64,000 nt of DNA from Bicyclus anynana (Eukaryota > Arthropoda > Insecta > Lepidoptera > Nymphalidae), in assembly GCF_947172395.1 (NCBI RefSeq), contig NC_069083.1, forward strand, positions 1,830,501 to 1,894,500. Reading direction: 5' to 3'. The notes below the pieces were generated by a model. It searched no databases. It saw nothing but the letters and a program-made list of their open reading frames with translations, and had not been told where the DNA came from. A program made the position numbers and the translations under genes. Shown one piece after another: positions 63,573-64,000 of the stretch (within the stretch, counting starts at the first letter, position 1; each line of letters starts with the position of its first letter).

Positions 63573-63745
63573 CAGTTTTTATGGCCAGCTCTTTGGGCAA
63601 CAGCGGCGTCTTTGTGTAACGGCCTTGCCGGTCACACGATCCGAGCGCTGACGTCGCGTCGACACCGCAGACTGTTGCGGCTCTAGGCGTCGATACAGAC
63701 CGGACTATGGAATAAACACGGCTACAGTCACGTGTTTCGAACTCA
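63573..63745 (+). repeat. possible LTR fragment
   Basis: GC-rich segment (CAGCGGCGTCTTTGTGTAAC) followed by GGAATAAACACGG, an AATAAA signal, and TTTGGGGCCC, loosely like the junction after an LTR. No second LTR or primer site confirmed. Confidence 0.3.
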
Positions 63746-63804
63746 TTTGGGGCCCTTTTTATTACCCGACTGCAAGAAGGGTTATGTTTTTCGCGCGTAC
63801 CTTG

Positions 63805-63832
63805 TATGTATGTATGTATGTATGTAATATTC
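63805..63832. repeat. TGTA tetranucleotide repeat
   Basis: Run of TGTATGTATGTATGTATGTA inside a longer unassigned stretch that reaches the end of the window. It is preceded by GGTTATGTTTTTCGCGCGTA. Confidence 0.85.
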
Positions 63833-64000
63833 TTTATTACCTCATATCTTCCAAACCGCTGAATGGATTTACGTAATTCAGATATCGTTAGATTTGTTTT
63901 AATAACCCAAGTGTTCTTAGATAGTTGAAATTAGAAAAAAACCAACAAGACGACTGTGAGACGCTGTAGAATCAAGGTGATTTTTTTTTTAATATTGCAA

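Overview
The window looks like nuclear DNA of a moth or butterfly (Lepidoptera). It is AT-rich, has no long open reading frame, and is packed with small retrotransposon and transposon remains of kinds known from lepidopteran genomes. These include tRNA-headed SINEs, short Helitron-like elements that begin with CT and end in CTAG or CTAA just after a GC-rich hairpin (the pattern described for Lep1 Helitrons), and 3' ends of RTE-like and CR1/Jockey-like LINEs. No complete protein-coding gene, rRNA, stand-alone tRNA gene or CRISPR array was found. Most short open reading frames lie inside repeats.

Layout: 1-9.7 kb holds two SINE-A copies, several Helitron-like copies, one RTE end, one Jockey-type LINE C-terminus and a TTAA-flanked MITE. 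9.7-19 kb holds SINE-B copies, Helitrons (one with a G-rich minisatellite), a 5'-truncated LINE whose 228-codon frame is broken by one stop, and a LINE tail interrupted by a second TTAA MITE. 19-29 kb holds a CpG-rich exon-like block, a hAT-like element of about 0.8 kb with terminal repeats and an 8-bp target duplication, a 1-kb repeat with nested palindrome and tandem units, a tandem array of about 297-bp units with TATA-like boxes, and an inverted LINE insertion. 29-45 kb is dominated by SINE-A, Helitrons (one with about 440 bp of GGTAGGG-type minisatellite) and RTE ends. 45-64 kb holds more of the same, plus a decayed and partly duplicated stretch near 50.6-51.9 kb that may once have been coding.

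The best candidates for host-gene sequence are two exon-like blocks on the minus strand, 49842-50157 and 37152-37302. Each has an open frame and splice-site-like borders, and their reading phases are compatible if they are joined across a repeat-filled intron of about 12.5 kb. I do not recognise the protein. The window may therefore lie largely within the introns of one minus-strand gene, but that is an inference.

Other points of interest are: one minisatellite motif inside four Helitron-like elements; many near-perfect short-loop palindromes, one of which clearly arose inside a SINE; nested insertions that give relative ages; and several unnamed repeat families present as pairs. Family names (SINE-A, SINE-B, SINE-C, Helitron types 1-5) are labels for this report only.
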